DNA from: Blasia pusilla
Lineage: Eukaryota; Marchantiophyta; Marchantiopsida; Blasiales
Reading direction: 5' to 3'
Length of the DNA stretch: 64,000 bases
NCBI GenBank assembly: GCA_050084515.1
Contig: CM114272.1
Location: 15,686,001-15,750,000 of the forward strand
A program made the translations under genes and the position numbers. Positions 1 to 12,400 of this stretch are shown here, in pieces. The notes beneath the pieces are model-generated. The model ran no database searches. It saw only the letters and a program-made list of their open reading frames with translations, and had not been told where the DNA came from. Positions within the stretch are counted from its first letter, which is position 1. Each line of letters starts with the position of its first letter.

Positions 1-2900
1 CTACGGGAATGGTCATTCTGGGACGCGTTACGCCTTCTGAGGAAATCCATGCTCGTGGGTCTTGAAGCAGAGCTGAAGAAGATTGTGCCAATTCCAGAGG
101 AAGCAAACCTAGAGACTAAAGGAGATTTTGAAAAATGGCTTGATGACATCAGAGAAAGGGCCACGAAAAATCCAGGATTCAGGATGATGTTCAAGAATCA
201 CATCCTCCCTCAGGCAGAACTGGATGAGGAAATAGACGCCAAAAAACAAGATTTTGCAAAGAAGAAGAGGGATCTTCAAAACCACGCAGTCGAGTCATCT
301 CTAAAAAGAGCTGCCCAGCGGATGGTGTACACGTACCTCATCAATTGTAAGAATGCAGGTACTTGGAAAAAATTACCGGCAGCGTGCAAATTGTGGGCTT
401 CTCCGCCTGATGGAGAGGCATTCTCCATGTACGACTGGGAGGTTAACAATTGTCCAATCTGGTTGGACTTCAACGACTCATAGGATATTACAGAAAAAAA
501 ATCTACGCGTGGTGTATGATGTAGTGGTTGCAGGTAGGGACGACATTCCAAACTTCGTGCAACTTGAAATTTTTTTCGAAGGAGATGCGGAGGAGCAAGC
601 CCTTGAGACAGCGGAGTTGGTGGGAAATGTTGTCAGCGCCAAAGACAAATCCACAACGGGTTTGAGGAAGGCGAGGGGATCGAGGAATTCCGAGGCGGAG
701 TCTTCTAGAAAATAGGTTGAGTCCTTAAGGCGAGAGGCGGAATCTTTTGGGCGAGCGGGGCGAGAGGGCCGGACCAGGTCCTTATCCAAGAGAATTCCTG
801 TGGAGTTCTGAGGTAACAGAGGGCCTCCACAAGCCGACAGCAGACTCGGGAGAAGCGGAAGCGGGAGGCACCTGGTTCGTCCAAGGGAGGAGATAAGGAT
901 GTGGAATACACTCCATCATCCTTGGGCAGGCATAGGGAAACAACCACCACAACAAATTTCCTTGTTCACTTGACTCATCTTGTCGATGAGCTGGAGAGTT
1001 TCAGTTCTCAAGAGTCAAAACCTGCCATCGATAAATTGACCGTGCTGGGACGAAAACTCCTTCGAAACGGGCATGCCCCTTGGACAATGCATGGGGTGGT
1101 TGAGGAGGTGGTGGTGGACCTCCTCATTGCGGATTCTCCTTCTGGGTTTTGATTTTGGGATAACAATCTGTCTGACACTATCCCAAAGTGGAATGTCTCG
1201 CTTTCGTACGACCACATCGCGTTGTTGTTTTCTTTTGCCGACGCGTATCTGAGTGACAGGGGTTGTTACTTGGTCCTCACTAGAGGGAGCAAAGACAAGC
1301 TCTTCAACCTTCAGTGCGTGAAGAGGTTGCTGAAGTGGAGGACGGCGCAATCATGGGTAATTAAAAATGAGTATCCACTCCGATCAGTGATGAGTCAAGT
1401 CCGGGTAAGTCCTCTTATTAAACAAATTTAGTTTAACAGAAATTTAACCCGTCGGGCTCCGACGGGTTACATCTGTGCATGCAACCCATTGGATCCCAAT
1501 AGCTTGTGTCTGCAGTGTTGCAATCCGTCTAAAAGCGACGGGTTGCAAATTTCACCAACAAGTCTCCATTGACTGCAACCCGTCGGAACCCGACGGGTTG
1601 AAATTCTATTAAACTAAATTCGTTAAACTTGACCGGTTGCAAGTAGCACTGCTTTTCCCCGTGTTTCTGGATTGATGCAACTCGTGCGAAAGTGACGGGT
1701 TGCTCTTATATCAGGAACTCTGAACAAATGTATTCAGTTGTAAGCCAACCATTGCACTCGAAACGGTGGAGGTTTTGTCTAGCAAGATGAGCAACCTGTC
1801 GGCTTCCGACGGGTTGCTCATGGCCAAAAAGGTGTCTTAGAGTTGTAAGATTTCCCGTCGGACTCTGACACGTCGTTGTTTTGTCAGGCCTATAGGCCAA
1901 GTTTGGAGGAGTAGGTAATTAGTATGGACTAGTATGATGGGTTGAAAAGCAACCCGTTGGATCCCGACGGTTTGCACAGTGTGTCAGTTTATGGAGAGTA
2001 GACCGCTGGTCTACTAGCTTTTTCTTTTTTCTGACATTATTTTTTACCTGCTTGTTTACAGATGGACCACTCATTTGTCTACTGCTTTGTAAGGTCCAAG
2101 CACAACTTCCAGGTGTTCCAGATCCCAGATCCAGTGGATCCATGCTCCGGTGGGTACAACTTAGATACTCTCTACAATTCCCCCCCGGGAATTTACATGC
2201 AAGACGGGACCCCCTTACTTGGAGGAAGGGAAAAGTCACTTGCCTTGATGCAAATGCTCATTGAGCTCTATTCGAGGCGGGGTGACTTGGTCTTTGACTT
2301 AGTGGGCCTATCACGGGCGAGTATTAGAGGTCCTGGCACAGTGGCAAGAACGTTCTATGCCTTGAGGGAAGGCCGGAACTTTTTGACCTTTGTGAAGAGG
2401 CAAAGGCGGATTACGAGAGGCTATTGGGAGTATACAACTCTCTTTCAAAGCCAACAGCTCCGGTTCCAGAACCAGCATTGATAGTGACACAATCGTTACG
2501 TCCTACTATTCCAAAAATAGGGAGGGCAAAGCCAAGAGTAATTGTGGAAGAGCTATCGGATGATGATGAGTGAGTTCAAAGATTTATTGGACCTAGGGTT
2601 TGGAGTAGGGATTAAGTGCTTTCCAAGGACGGAGCACATATTGATACTGGATGTGTGTCACCTTGCAGAGCATACAAGATTTACTGCCGAGGAAGGCATT
2701 GAGACTCAAATCATGTTACATGGGACCGTTATGGTGTACGTAGGGGGGGGCTGAGGCTCTCGAATTCCCCAACATTTTCGATCCCCGTCTACAATCGGGC
2801 AGAGGATCCACTTTTATCCCAAGACATTCCTTTTGTACAGGAACCTAGGAGAGTTGGGAGTAAATTTGTAGATGACGAGGCTGAAGAAATCATAGACTAG
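1..2900 (+). pseudogene. decayed N4/N6-type DNA methyltransferase-like gene, 3' part, intron-containing
   Basis: Open at the left edge, so the true start is outside the window. Reading frame 1 runs in from base 1 to a stop at 481-483; a second frame carries coding-like sequence to 715. A third stretch (about 901-1404, in-frame TGA at 1150-1152) reads VVVDLLIADSPSGF, resembling motif IV (D-P-P-Y) of beta-class amino-methyltransferases with the second Pro and Tyr changed. A GT-AG intron follows (1405-2061, GTAAGT to TTTACAG). The next exon (2062 to about 2395) ends GDLVFDLVG...GPGTVARTF...GRN, resembling motif I (DxFxGxGT) with about seven extra residues. Motif IV before motif I is the beta-class order. 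A frameshift near 2395 leads to an acidic end (VEELSDDDE, stop 2571-2573). A further coding-like tail runs to a TAG at 2898-2900 with a shift at a G run (2746-2753). At least three shifts or stops make it non-functional as read. Family assignment is moderate; the ParB link is inference. Confidence 0.6.
1405..2061 (+). other. intron rich in CAACCCGTCGG-type palindromes
   Basis: Donor GGTAAGT at 1404-1410 and acceptor TTTACAG ending at 2061, both phase 0. Splicing joins two methyltransferase-like exons. Inside are at least six imperfect palindromes of the form CAACCCGTCGG - short spacer - CCGACGGGTTG, for example around 1447-1473, 1526-1548, 1580-1603, 1794-1820 and 1950-1976. No ORF in it looks real. 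Confidence 0.65.
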
Positions 2901-3500
2901 ATCAAACGTACATTTTGGAGCTTCCCTCGGATGTAATAAAGGACACAAAGTTTTTGAACCATGATGGGTTTTGTAAACTTCTGCTGAATTTTTTTTTGTT
3001 CTTGTCTATTGTGTTGGTCTATCTACTCGAGGCAGTTTATTTTGCAACTCGTCGGATTCCGACGGGTTGCAACTTGTCAGAATATTTTAAAATCCTTGCA
3101 TGCAACTTGTCGGATTTCGACAAGCTGGTTGTTTGAGTGATCCCACTCTTTTTTTGCTAGTCCAAAATTTCAGGCATTTTTCCAGGCTTCTTCACTTTTG
3201 CCTTGTGTTCCCCCATTCTCATTACACCATTCTTCTCTAACACGGTATTTTAGAGACGTGTTGGATTCCTACTACATATCCGATTCTCATGTCAGATTCC
3301 CAACTAGTCAGATTCTCATAGGTTTCAGGGTGGAATGGAATCACTTCTCAAGATCCTTCTTTTGTTGTGGTGTGTTTGCTTGCAAGGGGTGCAACCCATC
3401 GGATTCCGACGGGTTGCAAGAGTTACAACCTGTCGAATTCGGACGGGTTGGAAGGGGTGCAACCTGTCGGATTCCCACATTTAGGGTGTGAATGAAGGAA
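2901..3500. repeat. scattered CAACCCGTCGG/CCGACGGGTTG palindromes
   Basis: Non-coding stretch after the methyltransferase-like gene. Palindromes lie at about 3043-3071, 3101-3130, 3390-3420, 3424-3451 and 3459-3477, with stem mutations in several. They are the same family as those in the intron at 1405-2061 and in the array at 61024-61712. ORFs through them are by-products of the repeat. Confidence 0.7.
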
Positions 3501-6500
3501 CATGGATGCATCAGTTCCTCTTTACTCCTGATAGCTATCAACTTTTTGGTTCAATTGTCCTCTCAGTCTCATCACATTTTCTTCTTGATGCATACATTTC
3601 TCAATGGCTGAGAGAATGGTGAAACCAAGTTGTCAAACGCATAGCACTCCATGGTATACTTTATGCATCCATTCATGAGCCAACATCATCCAATGCTATC
3701 ATGAAAACAATCCATAATATCAACCACATCTTTAGAGAAGTTAAACCTTGAAGGGCACAGGAGTCTATTGAGACCATAGTTAGAGTCTTTATTTGAACCT
3801 TTCATTGAGATGAAATTGCTACTTCAGGTCAAATTATCTACCAATGGTCCTCCGACATAAACACCCCTCAACCCGACTTACTGTAGAGCTGGCTTAGATA
3901 GGAAATGTGAAGAAAATTGGGCTCACATGGAGAGTGATGGAAGGATATTTGTAGTGGTCTGATGATGTCTACTTGTTCTTGTAAGCCTGGAAAAAGAAGG
4001 TTACTTTAGGCCCAAATGTGGTCCACTTGCTACTCTCTTCTAAAGATTTCATGAATTTGAAAGCAAACAAAAATTTCAAAAATGTCGAATTTTTTTGAAG
4101 AGAGGAGGCGGATTCTTTGAAGAGAGACTCTCCTCTCTTCTAGTATTGCTAGAATACTAGCCCCCAATATGATCGTAAGGAAGATGAGCTCTAAATGAGC
4201 TTCATCTGAGGTATATCCCCCCTGGCCACCTCCACGGGTGATGTGTACACACATGTAACGTCCTCCTAGTAGATCACTAACGACCTGGAGTACACAAGGT
4301 ACTAACTCCCTTACAAATGCACATGTGGTTCTCTCATGAGACCAACTACCAACTAACCCTCGATCCTAGAGGTCCAAGTGGCTCCACATAAAAGATGGGA
4401 GGGTCAACCTCTCAAAGTTTGCCACTCATCATAAAGGAAGGGGGACCTACACTCGTAGGTCACCTCCTTAGAGTAGGTCACATATAACTACTCAAAATAG
4501 GGAAGTATAAGATCCCTAGCCTCTAAGGCCTCGATACTATGTCACCCTACCTCTCATCTACTATGACACTTCTCACGCTCCTAAGCTAACCTCTATCCAT
4601 CCTTGAAAGCTCACCCAATTTCCTTTTGTTTCCACTTATATACTTGTGCTATGGCTATTTTGACGTAGCCGCTCCTTACTTGATAACCCCTCGATGGCTG
4701 CAAGACCTGAAGGTACTCCCATTTTCTCAACATACGTGGCCCTCTCACCGATGCTATATACACTCTACACCTGAGCATTAGTTCTCAACACTCTTCTATT
4801 GTCCTATGCTAGTCAACTACCATAAAACTCATCAAAAAAATGGGCAACACTTATGCGCACGACCTTTTTAACGAAAAAATGTGACAAAACAAACGCACAC
4901 ACGTGTCTCCATGGGCTCTCGATCAAGGCAACTTGCTTGCCTACTTGCATACAACAAATTCTCCCTACCCCCTTGCATCTTTCTAGTCACTTGGTAGCTT
5001 GCATCCATAGGTTATTGAGTAATCCTTGACCCGATCAATAGGTCACATGGCTGAAAAAGAGCAAAAGAAGGAAATTGTCAAATGCCAACAAAGATCCCAA
5101 TATAATGGATTTGTCGTCAAACTCATTCAACACCTCAAGGAAAAATTACACGAAAAATCCACTGACCCTCTATGTCGTCAAGGAGGTAGAATGCTATCTG
5201 TTGGGTAGCTAAAATGTAACACACTACGTCAAAGGTAAAGGCCTTGCAAAATCCAAACTCCATCTATAGCCTAAACCCATGATCGATAGTAGATGTGACT
5301 ATAAGGTTGGAGCATTGAACAATGCTCAGACTTGATCAGATATCATACATCTAGAAAAAAATTGTTGTACATCAATCTGCATGCCTTGCCACCAATATTA
5401 TATTTGGAGCAAGTTGTATATCCGCTTCACTCCAAAATGTCCCAACTCCTTGTGGGCATGATGCACCAATTTTCCTCTTTGCAAAGCATGAGGCATCACT
5501 CATGCGTATCCTACCGTCCTACCATTTTGTGGAAGAAATCAACACAAAAGTGTTGTCAATTTTTGGTGAGATTTAGGCCTTGGGATGATCTAACACCGTC
5601 GTCAATAACATGTTCAAGTTTGAATTTGAGTGTTGAGTTCTTGAGGTCATGATACTGCGAGTTATGTTTGCTATCTCTCAAATGGGATGTTGTTTCAATG
5701 TATGAGTTAGAAACCATGACCATTCCTATGTTTTAGCAAGGAATTACGGAGATTCTTAGTAAAATGTTCTTTGGGAAGTTGATGTGTTAAAAAATTCCCT
5801 TTTTAATTGTACTTGAGTAAAAAAATCTATATTTTTATGAGGATTTTTCAATGGCACATTTTTTATTGTAGGAATTAGCCTCCAATTTTTTATATTTTTG
5901 GCTAAAATTGTGGAGTCTTTTTTTTATTTAAAGAAATATTTTCCTAAAGTGGGAATGGTCAAGTAAGGCTTCGACCATATTGGTAGGATATGCCCATAAA
6001 ACGTAATAGGATCTTGCAAAAAAATCTCAAAAAAAGAGCACGTAAAATTCTCCCATAAATTTATTCATTTATATTTTACTAATTTATATTTATTGTAAAA
6101 TTTATATACACATGAAAAAACACCAAATCCCATAAAATTTCATTCCTCATAGGCTACACATAAGCCCCATTCCTCCGTAGCCGTGCACCGTTGATGTTAC
6201 CAAAAGAAAACTTGAAACTCAACCCCATAAGTCAAAAGGGGACCACTCATACTTAACTATACTCACAATCAATCGGTATATAGTGATCGATGACAAGATT
6301 GCACTAGTCTTACAAGTGTTGAAAATATGGAACGGAGATTGATTACTCAACATAACAACTTTGTCATTGATCCTTTAGATTGTAGCTAGGAGAAACCAAA
6401 CTATACTAGTAAGTATTGAACAATAGTGGCGGCAATGCCGCAATAATCAAAGAGTTAACGGTGGATAGACGGATGGTGGACGATTGACGGATGGTGAAAA

Positions 6501-6899
6501 ATCAATGGATGGTGGATGATGTTATGTCACACATGTGTGCACGTAGCTACACATGGGTTCATAACTTTCTCCAAAAGAATTTTTTTAAACTCCGCCACCT
6601 CCTTAAGAGGGTCAACTCACTAACTCTTATATGACTTGGACAGTCGTTTCTAAAAAGAGGTGAAGTCTTTTAAAATGGTCTTTTATTCGCTTCCAACTCC
6701 AAATAAAAAGTTTCAATTGGTTTCCCATTAGGAAAAAGCAAATTTTTACTTTTCTATCCCCAAGGAGATACCACAAAAATTCTGAAATTTCTCCTCACAG
6801 GACGGCTATTGTAGCTCCATGGAAATGGCCATTACTTTGCACTTAGGTGTTGAAACATCACATGGTTCTTTCTACAATGTGCATGACTTCCCCTTATAT
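3501..6899. other. spacer without recognisable genes
   Basis: I see no coding region or RNA gene. Parts of about 4200-4560 faintly resemble the reverse complement of the LTR at 15822-16457, for instance a GTCACCTCCTT motif followed by a TACTCAAAATAG-like motif, so old LTR debris is possible. Around 6455-6525 there is a short GATGG-rich imperfect tandem stretch. The rest is AT-rich. Confidence 0.5.
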
Positions 6900-7543
6900 A
6901 CGTTTGTTGAATCAAATTTTCCCTCGAAATTTTATTTTACAATTGGAGGCAATTGTCTTATAGCTAGCAACCTCAATTCTTAAGAAAATCAATGGAACCA
7001 ACACGCTCATGCTCCACAACTCATGTATTGTAGAGCCCTTGCACTCTCATTCTCTCTTTGTAAACCAGAAAATATGGAATCTCTCATACACTCTCCATCT
7101 CTCTCTCATATCAAACCAAATCCATTCTCCATGTAAGAGGTATGGATTACTCTTAAGGTAAAGAGGATCGTAACTACATTGTCTTAATGCGAAGAGGTTC
7201 AACAAAGAGAGATTGAGCTCCTAAGATCTCTCTCCTTGGGTATACCTCTTCCTTCTCCCAAAAATCTATCCTCGGCAACCTATGTACGTAGGTTACCTCC
7301 TTGGCTCTTGACCTACAATAAGGGTCAAAGGCCACTTCCCAAAGTTAAAAGTCAACTATACTCCTAACAAGAACTTACCTGAAACATAAGCTTCCTCAAT
7401 TCGGCTTCAAATAAATCTAAAACAAAGAGAAAGTTGCTCTCTCAAATTACCCTAGATCTCAACAAGTCATCATTTAGGTTATCATGTGAGCTCCTCCAAA
7501 GTACCCTACAAGTACTTGTCGATCCGCTATTAAAGATGTGACA
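6900..7543 (-). mobile_element. decayed antisense solo LTR (same family as 15822-16457)
   Basis: Read on the minus strand, this matches the LTR at 15822-16457 in collinear order. It starts TGTCACATCTTTAA (compare TGTCACGTCTTTTAGG), then has the block around CCTTGGCTCTTGACC, the GTTGAACCTCTT block and the TTTGGTTTGA block. The minus-strand start is at 7543; the other boundary is blurred and set roughly. Divergence is much higher than in the other copies, so this is an old insertion. Internal ORFs such as the one at 7538-7747 are not real genes. Confidence 0.6.
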
Positions 7544-8383
7544 AAGTATACTTATAAAGAGGTAGCAAAGATAAATAGGAAGAAAGAGAAATATATACAT
7601 AGAGAATCCCGCATGGAAACTCTAGGCAAGATTAATGGAGTAAGAGACTTAGAACTAGAGCACATATCTACACATAGAGAAAAAGTACATACATTGAATT
7701 TGCTTGGAATATACATAACTTGCCACAATATTGAAGTGAAAGGATAGAAATACTCATTGAAGGGGGGACCCTACTTGGAAACCCAATGTATGTGCTCTAC
7801 ATGAATGATGGAATGCAATTATGATTATGGAGGGCTCTAGCCAATATGATGTGTAAAATGGCAAAGGACACAATCTTGGTTGTATGTGCATTGTGGTCAC
7901 TAATTAATCAAGTGTAGGTGAGTGTTGGACTTTGCTACATATGAAATTTGTCAAATTTCAATGGATTGTAATAGTTTTTTAAAAACTGCAAGGTGTGCAA
8001 CCCATTAGAATCCAACATTTTAAATAAGTTTTTTTTCAAAAATTCACTTATCCAAATCCAACCAGTTCTATAATTTTCATATACTTTTGCAACTTGTCGA
8101 ATCGTGAAGGTTTACTATGTTGCAAATTATGATGGGTTTACTATGTTGCAAATTATGATGGGTCATTTTTTTAAAACAAATGTGCAACCCTAATTGGGCA
8201 CGGACAAAGTTTTATGTTTGTACGGCCCACACCCATGCGCGCTTTGTAGACCTGGGCTGGCGCAGCTCTAACCCTACCATGTGCAAACTCGGAATGGGTC
8301 AGCCGTGGACCCCGACTCACCATACGAACCTTGTGCCCCCACGCATCCAAATGGGACTCAACCCGCAGGGTTGGCCCTCCTTC
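7544..8383. other. spacer with a short tandem duplication and eroded palindromes
   Basis: No gene recognised. Eroded CAACCCATTAGAATCC and CAACTTGTCGAATC motifs lie near 7996 and 8088. A unit of about 27 bp beginning GGTTTACTATGTTGC is directly duplicated at about 8108-8163. Confidence 0.5.
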
Positions 8384-8442
8384 CTAACTTCATATCACTA
8401 AATGTGAAAAAAAATATATCACATTTAGTGATATGAAGTTAG
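8384..8442. repeat. 24-bp perfect inverted repeat (hairpin)
   Basis: The left arm 8384-8407 (CTAACTTCATATCACTAA...) is the exact reverse complement of the right arm 8419-8442, with an 11-nt A/T spacer. A perfect 24-bp stem is far beyond chance here; a foldback transposon remnant or recent palindromic insertion is likely. Confidence 0.9.
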
Positions 8443-8555
8443 AATCGTTATACAAAGAAAAATCGAAGTAACATCAGATCCGGAATATATCCGATGACAC
8501 TCATATATTCAAAACATTATCGAGTGTAAGAATGATACCGAATCGGTGTCATTCA

Positions 8556-8616
8556 ACCTATTACAACCTGACACCACCGAATCCTTCGGATTCCGTGGTG
8601 TCAGGTTGTAATAGGT
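8556..8616. repeat. 29-bp inverted repeat with 3-nt loop
   Basis: The left arm 8556-8584 (ACCTATTACAACCTGACACC...) pairs with 8588-8616 with one mismatch around a TTC loop. It lies only 114 bp from the hairpin at 8384-8442, so both may belong to one foldback insertion. The ORF crossing it (8532-8762) is not credible as a protein. Confidence 0.9.
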
Positions 8617-9457
8617 ATTTGGTGGTAATAATATCTGGTGGAAGAAAGCAAATGACTCGGGTGCCGGAGGTTGTCACATCCGGAGGTCATCTAAAGTCAG
8701 AAGCATGCAAATCGAAGTGCCACTGGAGGAGGAGGGTGTCCCAGGAAAGTCCTCATGCATAGATGGATAAGCCACGGGCCGAGTGGAACAAGCCACAGAA
8801 ACAAGTTGTTGAATGAGAGTACAATTGATAAGGCACCAGAAGCGTTCGAACAAGGAGAAAGAAACAAATAGAATTAAATATGACGAAATTAGATAGGATT
8901 GGAAAGAAAGAAAATATGAAGGGAGAGATAAGCGCAGTATTGAAGGACATATGCTCTCACGCATGAAGAAATAAAAACTACCCACCAGAGAGAACTCTCT
9001 CTTTGAAGACCCACCAAATTGTGCAAATGTGAATGCATAAATCTACGTGTGCATGTAAGAAGGTATACGGGTCTATGATGTATGAGTAAGGGAAATATTG
9101 CAATTGTGGATGAACACATCCTTGGGTCAAATTATGAAAATTATGAAAAGAAAGATCATTCGTAGCAGAATGTTCTTTTTTTTCTTCCTTAGAGTTGAAA
9201 AGAAATTGGTGATAAGAAGATGGAGCAAGCATTTGAACGCTTGCACGAGATGTGCAGGCGTTGAAATGAATCGCAATCACGTTACAGCATTGAAATCGAT
9301 GTGAAATTCCACTCTATAAAGTTACAAATTTTTTTCGCGAGAAAGATGATAAATGCATTCTTCCAAATGCACGGCTAATACAAATATTGAATTTAAGTCT
9401 GATTTCAGCAACCACTCAGTCTCACCGACTCAGTTTCACATGCGTTAGTGGGATAAA
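8617..9457. other. spacer downstream of the glycosyltransferase
   Basis: This is the 3' flank of the minus-strand glycosyltransferase gene. I recognise no coding sequence, RNA gene or element. Short ORFs on both strands lack recognisable domains. Confidence 0.5.
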
Positions 9458-12400
9458 TTACAAACTCTTTAATTCATCCACCAGATTTCGGAATGCAATA
9501 TAAGAAGACCCGGTTGGCGCGGCCACAGCTTCTCTAGTCATCAACTTGAGCTCTCCTGCCCTCTTCCTCATGGCCTTTCCTTCATCTGCCAGCATGAAGA
9601 GCCTAAGTATATCCTCCAGCTCCTGTTGGTCAACGGAATCATCAAATCCTCTGTTCACTACCATTGCTACTTTCACTACATCCACGAGGTACCTGGAGGC
9701 ATTATCAAATGCACAAACATCGCATTAGTGCTCATACTAAATTTGAAGATCTTGGAACTTAAATTGAGCCGAAGCACAGTACACTCGTGTCCTGACACTT
9801 CAATAGAAACGCGTACACAACGCGTTTCTATTCCTGTCGAGTTTTAGAGTTGCTTTCAGCTCTTCGGAAGCAACACGTTTAGTGCTCTCGTATGTCTTCT
9901 TAATCTTCCAGAAAAGGCTGCCAAGTTCCCATCAAAAAGATAATTCTGGTTTGAGATGCCTTCACCTCTTGAATCCAAACTGAAGAAGATAAGAAATGTG
10001 ACCACAACCATTGCATGCCAATCATACCGACCAGCTTCTAGCTATGGCGCCAGAGATTGGGTTTCTGGTCCTTCCAACAGTAATCTTGGATAGGTCCCAG
10101 CAAACTTTCATAATCTGGCGTCCACTTCCAGAGTTCAGGAGAGAAACTGTACTCATTAAGTACTCATTAAGTAGTGCCTGTCCTAGCCTTGCGAACATAG
10201 ACCCCGTGCCCTAGTTGGATAGTGCTTGAGACTGGGATGGGTGTAGAGAGAGGAAGATGTGAAGAAGGTACCATATGAGAGGAGGGAGACAGTCTCTTAT
10301 AGTGTGAGTGCTTACCACACAATGTATTGGTGGGGAGCTTCCAAGTGTCAACCAAGAAACTCTACACCACACCATCTGCTTTGCCTGATTGGGGTCCCCA
10401 ATAGACATTACTTACCAGTGCAGCAGCTTTGTGCAATGAATCAAGGCTACTGAATGCTTAGCAATAGCAGCATATGCTCTAGTTCTGTGTTGTGAATTTT
10501 CTGCAGGAGACCAAGTAGTGACTGGAGGTTTCATCCCCATCGTCACACAAGGCGCAAGAGTTTAGTTGTGTTGCCATCCTGTTTTTCTCATGGTTCAAAG
10601 AGATTGCCCCTGGGTAAACTTGAACTTGAGCCGGGTTCCAAGCAAGAGGTTCCCGGCAAATAGTTCTTCAGTTCTGCCTTTTCGGGATATACCGTCAAGA
10701 GAGAGAGGTCACACATTTTCACTGCTTTGGTTATGGTATCCACAAATGCTCTGGGAACCTGGTTGCTTGCACAATCTTTTGATTTGGCCTGCTTTACTCG
10801 TCTTCTTTGGGTCCAAGTTTTCCCCATCACCTCTTTAGGATAGCGATGGGAGTCTCCAACTGCCTCCGCCATTTCAACTTGGCCATGCCACGTCTATTCT
10901 CCAAGGGTTCCACTCCAAGTTCTGATCTCACACCAATTCTGGCTGTTAGTGAGGAAGCTGACCCCAAAACGCATTGAGCTGCACAGCTTCAAGCATGTCC
11001 CTTTGTTTCGTGTTGGCATCCCACACTGTTAAGCCATATTCCAGCGAGGGTCGAATGGTATGCAAGATGACAGAGCGTCATTTTGACGTGATATCCCAGC
11101 AGTGTAGGAATCTTGACAGACCGTTCTCAGTAGTCTTCTTATCTCTGAGAATTCTATGCCCAGAAGTCTTCTAAGAATTCTATGCCCACATAGGTGCATG
11201 TGGGCACACGGGGAATCTTTTTTTCGTCCCAGTCTCGGTCTCAGTACTAGTATCAGTGTTGGCCTTGGTCCTCCTCCTTGCCATTGAAGATCAGAGAGAG
11301 AAATCCCGACGGAGATTCGAGTCCTTGGGAGGACAACTTTCTCCAGCACCCAGAGAGGCTCATACCCATGGAGATTGATGCTCAAAACATGGATGATTTT
11401 TCGACCTCAGTGAAGTCAATGTAATTATCACAGTTGGGAATTGGGATATTTTCTATCGACTCTAAATTATAGCCATAAGTATGACCCACCCCATTTTCAA
11501 GACTTGGAGCCGCTCGATTTAGTCTTACTTTTCTGGAATCCATGTTCTAGAGTAGTCTAGACCTCTCTTGGATCAAGGTTTACTTGCAGTAGGGTCGGAT
11601 GTCCGATCCATAACTTTCTTTATGGTCAAATTCCGTCCTCGCGTGCCGGCTGCCGCTGGAGGTGGACGTTCTTACGGCGGGACCAAGCCTCTCTCTTAAT
11701 CTATTACAGAATCTAATGATATTAAACTTCCAAATAAATAACATAGAGGTAGTCCATATTTTATCGTCAAACACACGGAGGACGTCAAGAGATTTACGTC
11801 CGCTAGATGAGACGCCCTAATGACTCAACGGTTCGAATGGAAAGTCCAGGGTCTGCCGACTTTGTACGAACCTGCAATTGAGAAACTGCTCGGCTCCCAT
11901 CGGCCAAGCTAGGATTGGCACACCCAGGGTCATACTCTCCAGGGAAGAATTCCAGCCACAATGCGATAAGAACCCACCGATTGAAGGATGGGCAAGAATT
12001 TCGACCTGGGGTACCCATCCAATAGCGATTTTTCCACGCCCACCAACTCGCGCCTGGAAATCAGGAGGAAAGGTTTCTTCCAGTGAAGTTGAAACAAACT
12101 GTGTTTCAGGGAGAGCCCAGAGAAATCCAAGAGTCGTGATGGATTCGAAAGCGACCGCCAATTGATACATATGCTGGAGAGACAGACGAAACATGGTTCC
12201 AAAGCAGATGTAGATGACCGATGCTGCAGGTTGGGAGTCCAGCCAAAGCAGACAGTCGTTGTCTGTCACCGCCTTTGCTGTGTCGACGGTCATTGGAGTA
12301 GTTGCAAGCGGCCCGACTGGGAATACTTTTGGAACCTGTGATTATTTGGGTAAGTCTTAAGGCGCGAGCAGCATGCAGCGTATCCACAACCATACCTTCA

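Noticed and set aside
901-1152. Separate small gene starting at 901
   Set aside because: The first codon is GTG and the frame continues past the TGA at 1150 into the same methyltransferase-like exon, so it is part of one decayed gene.
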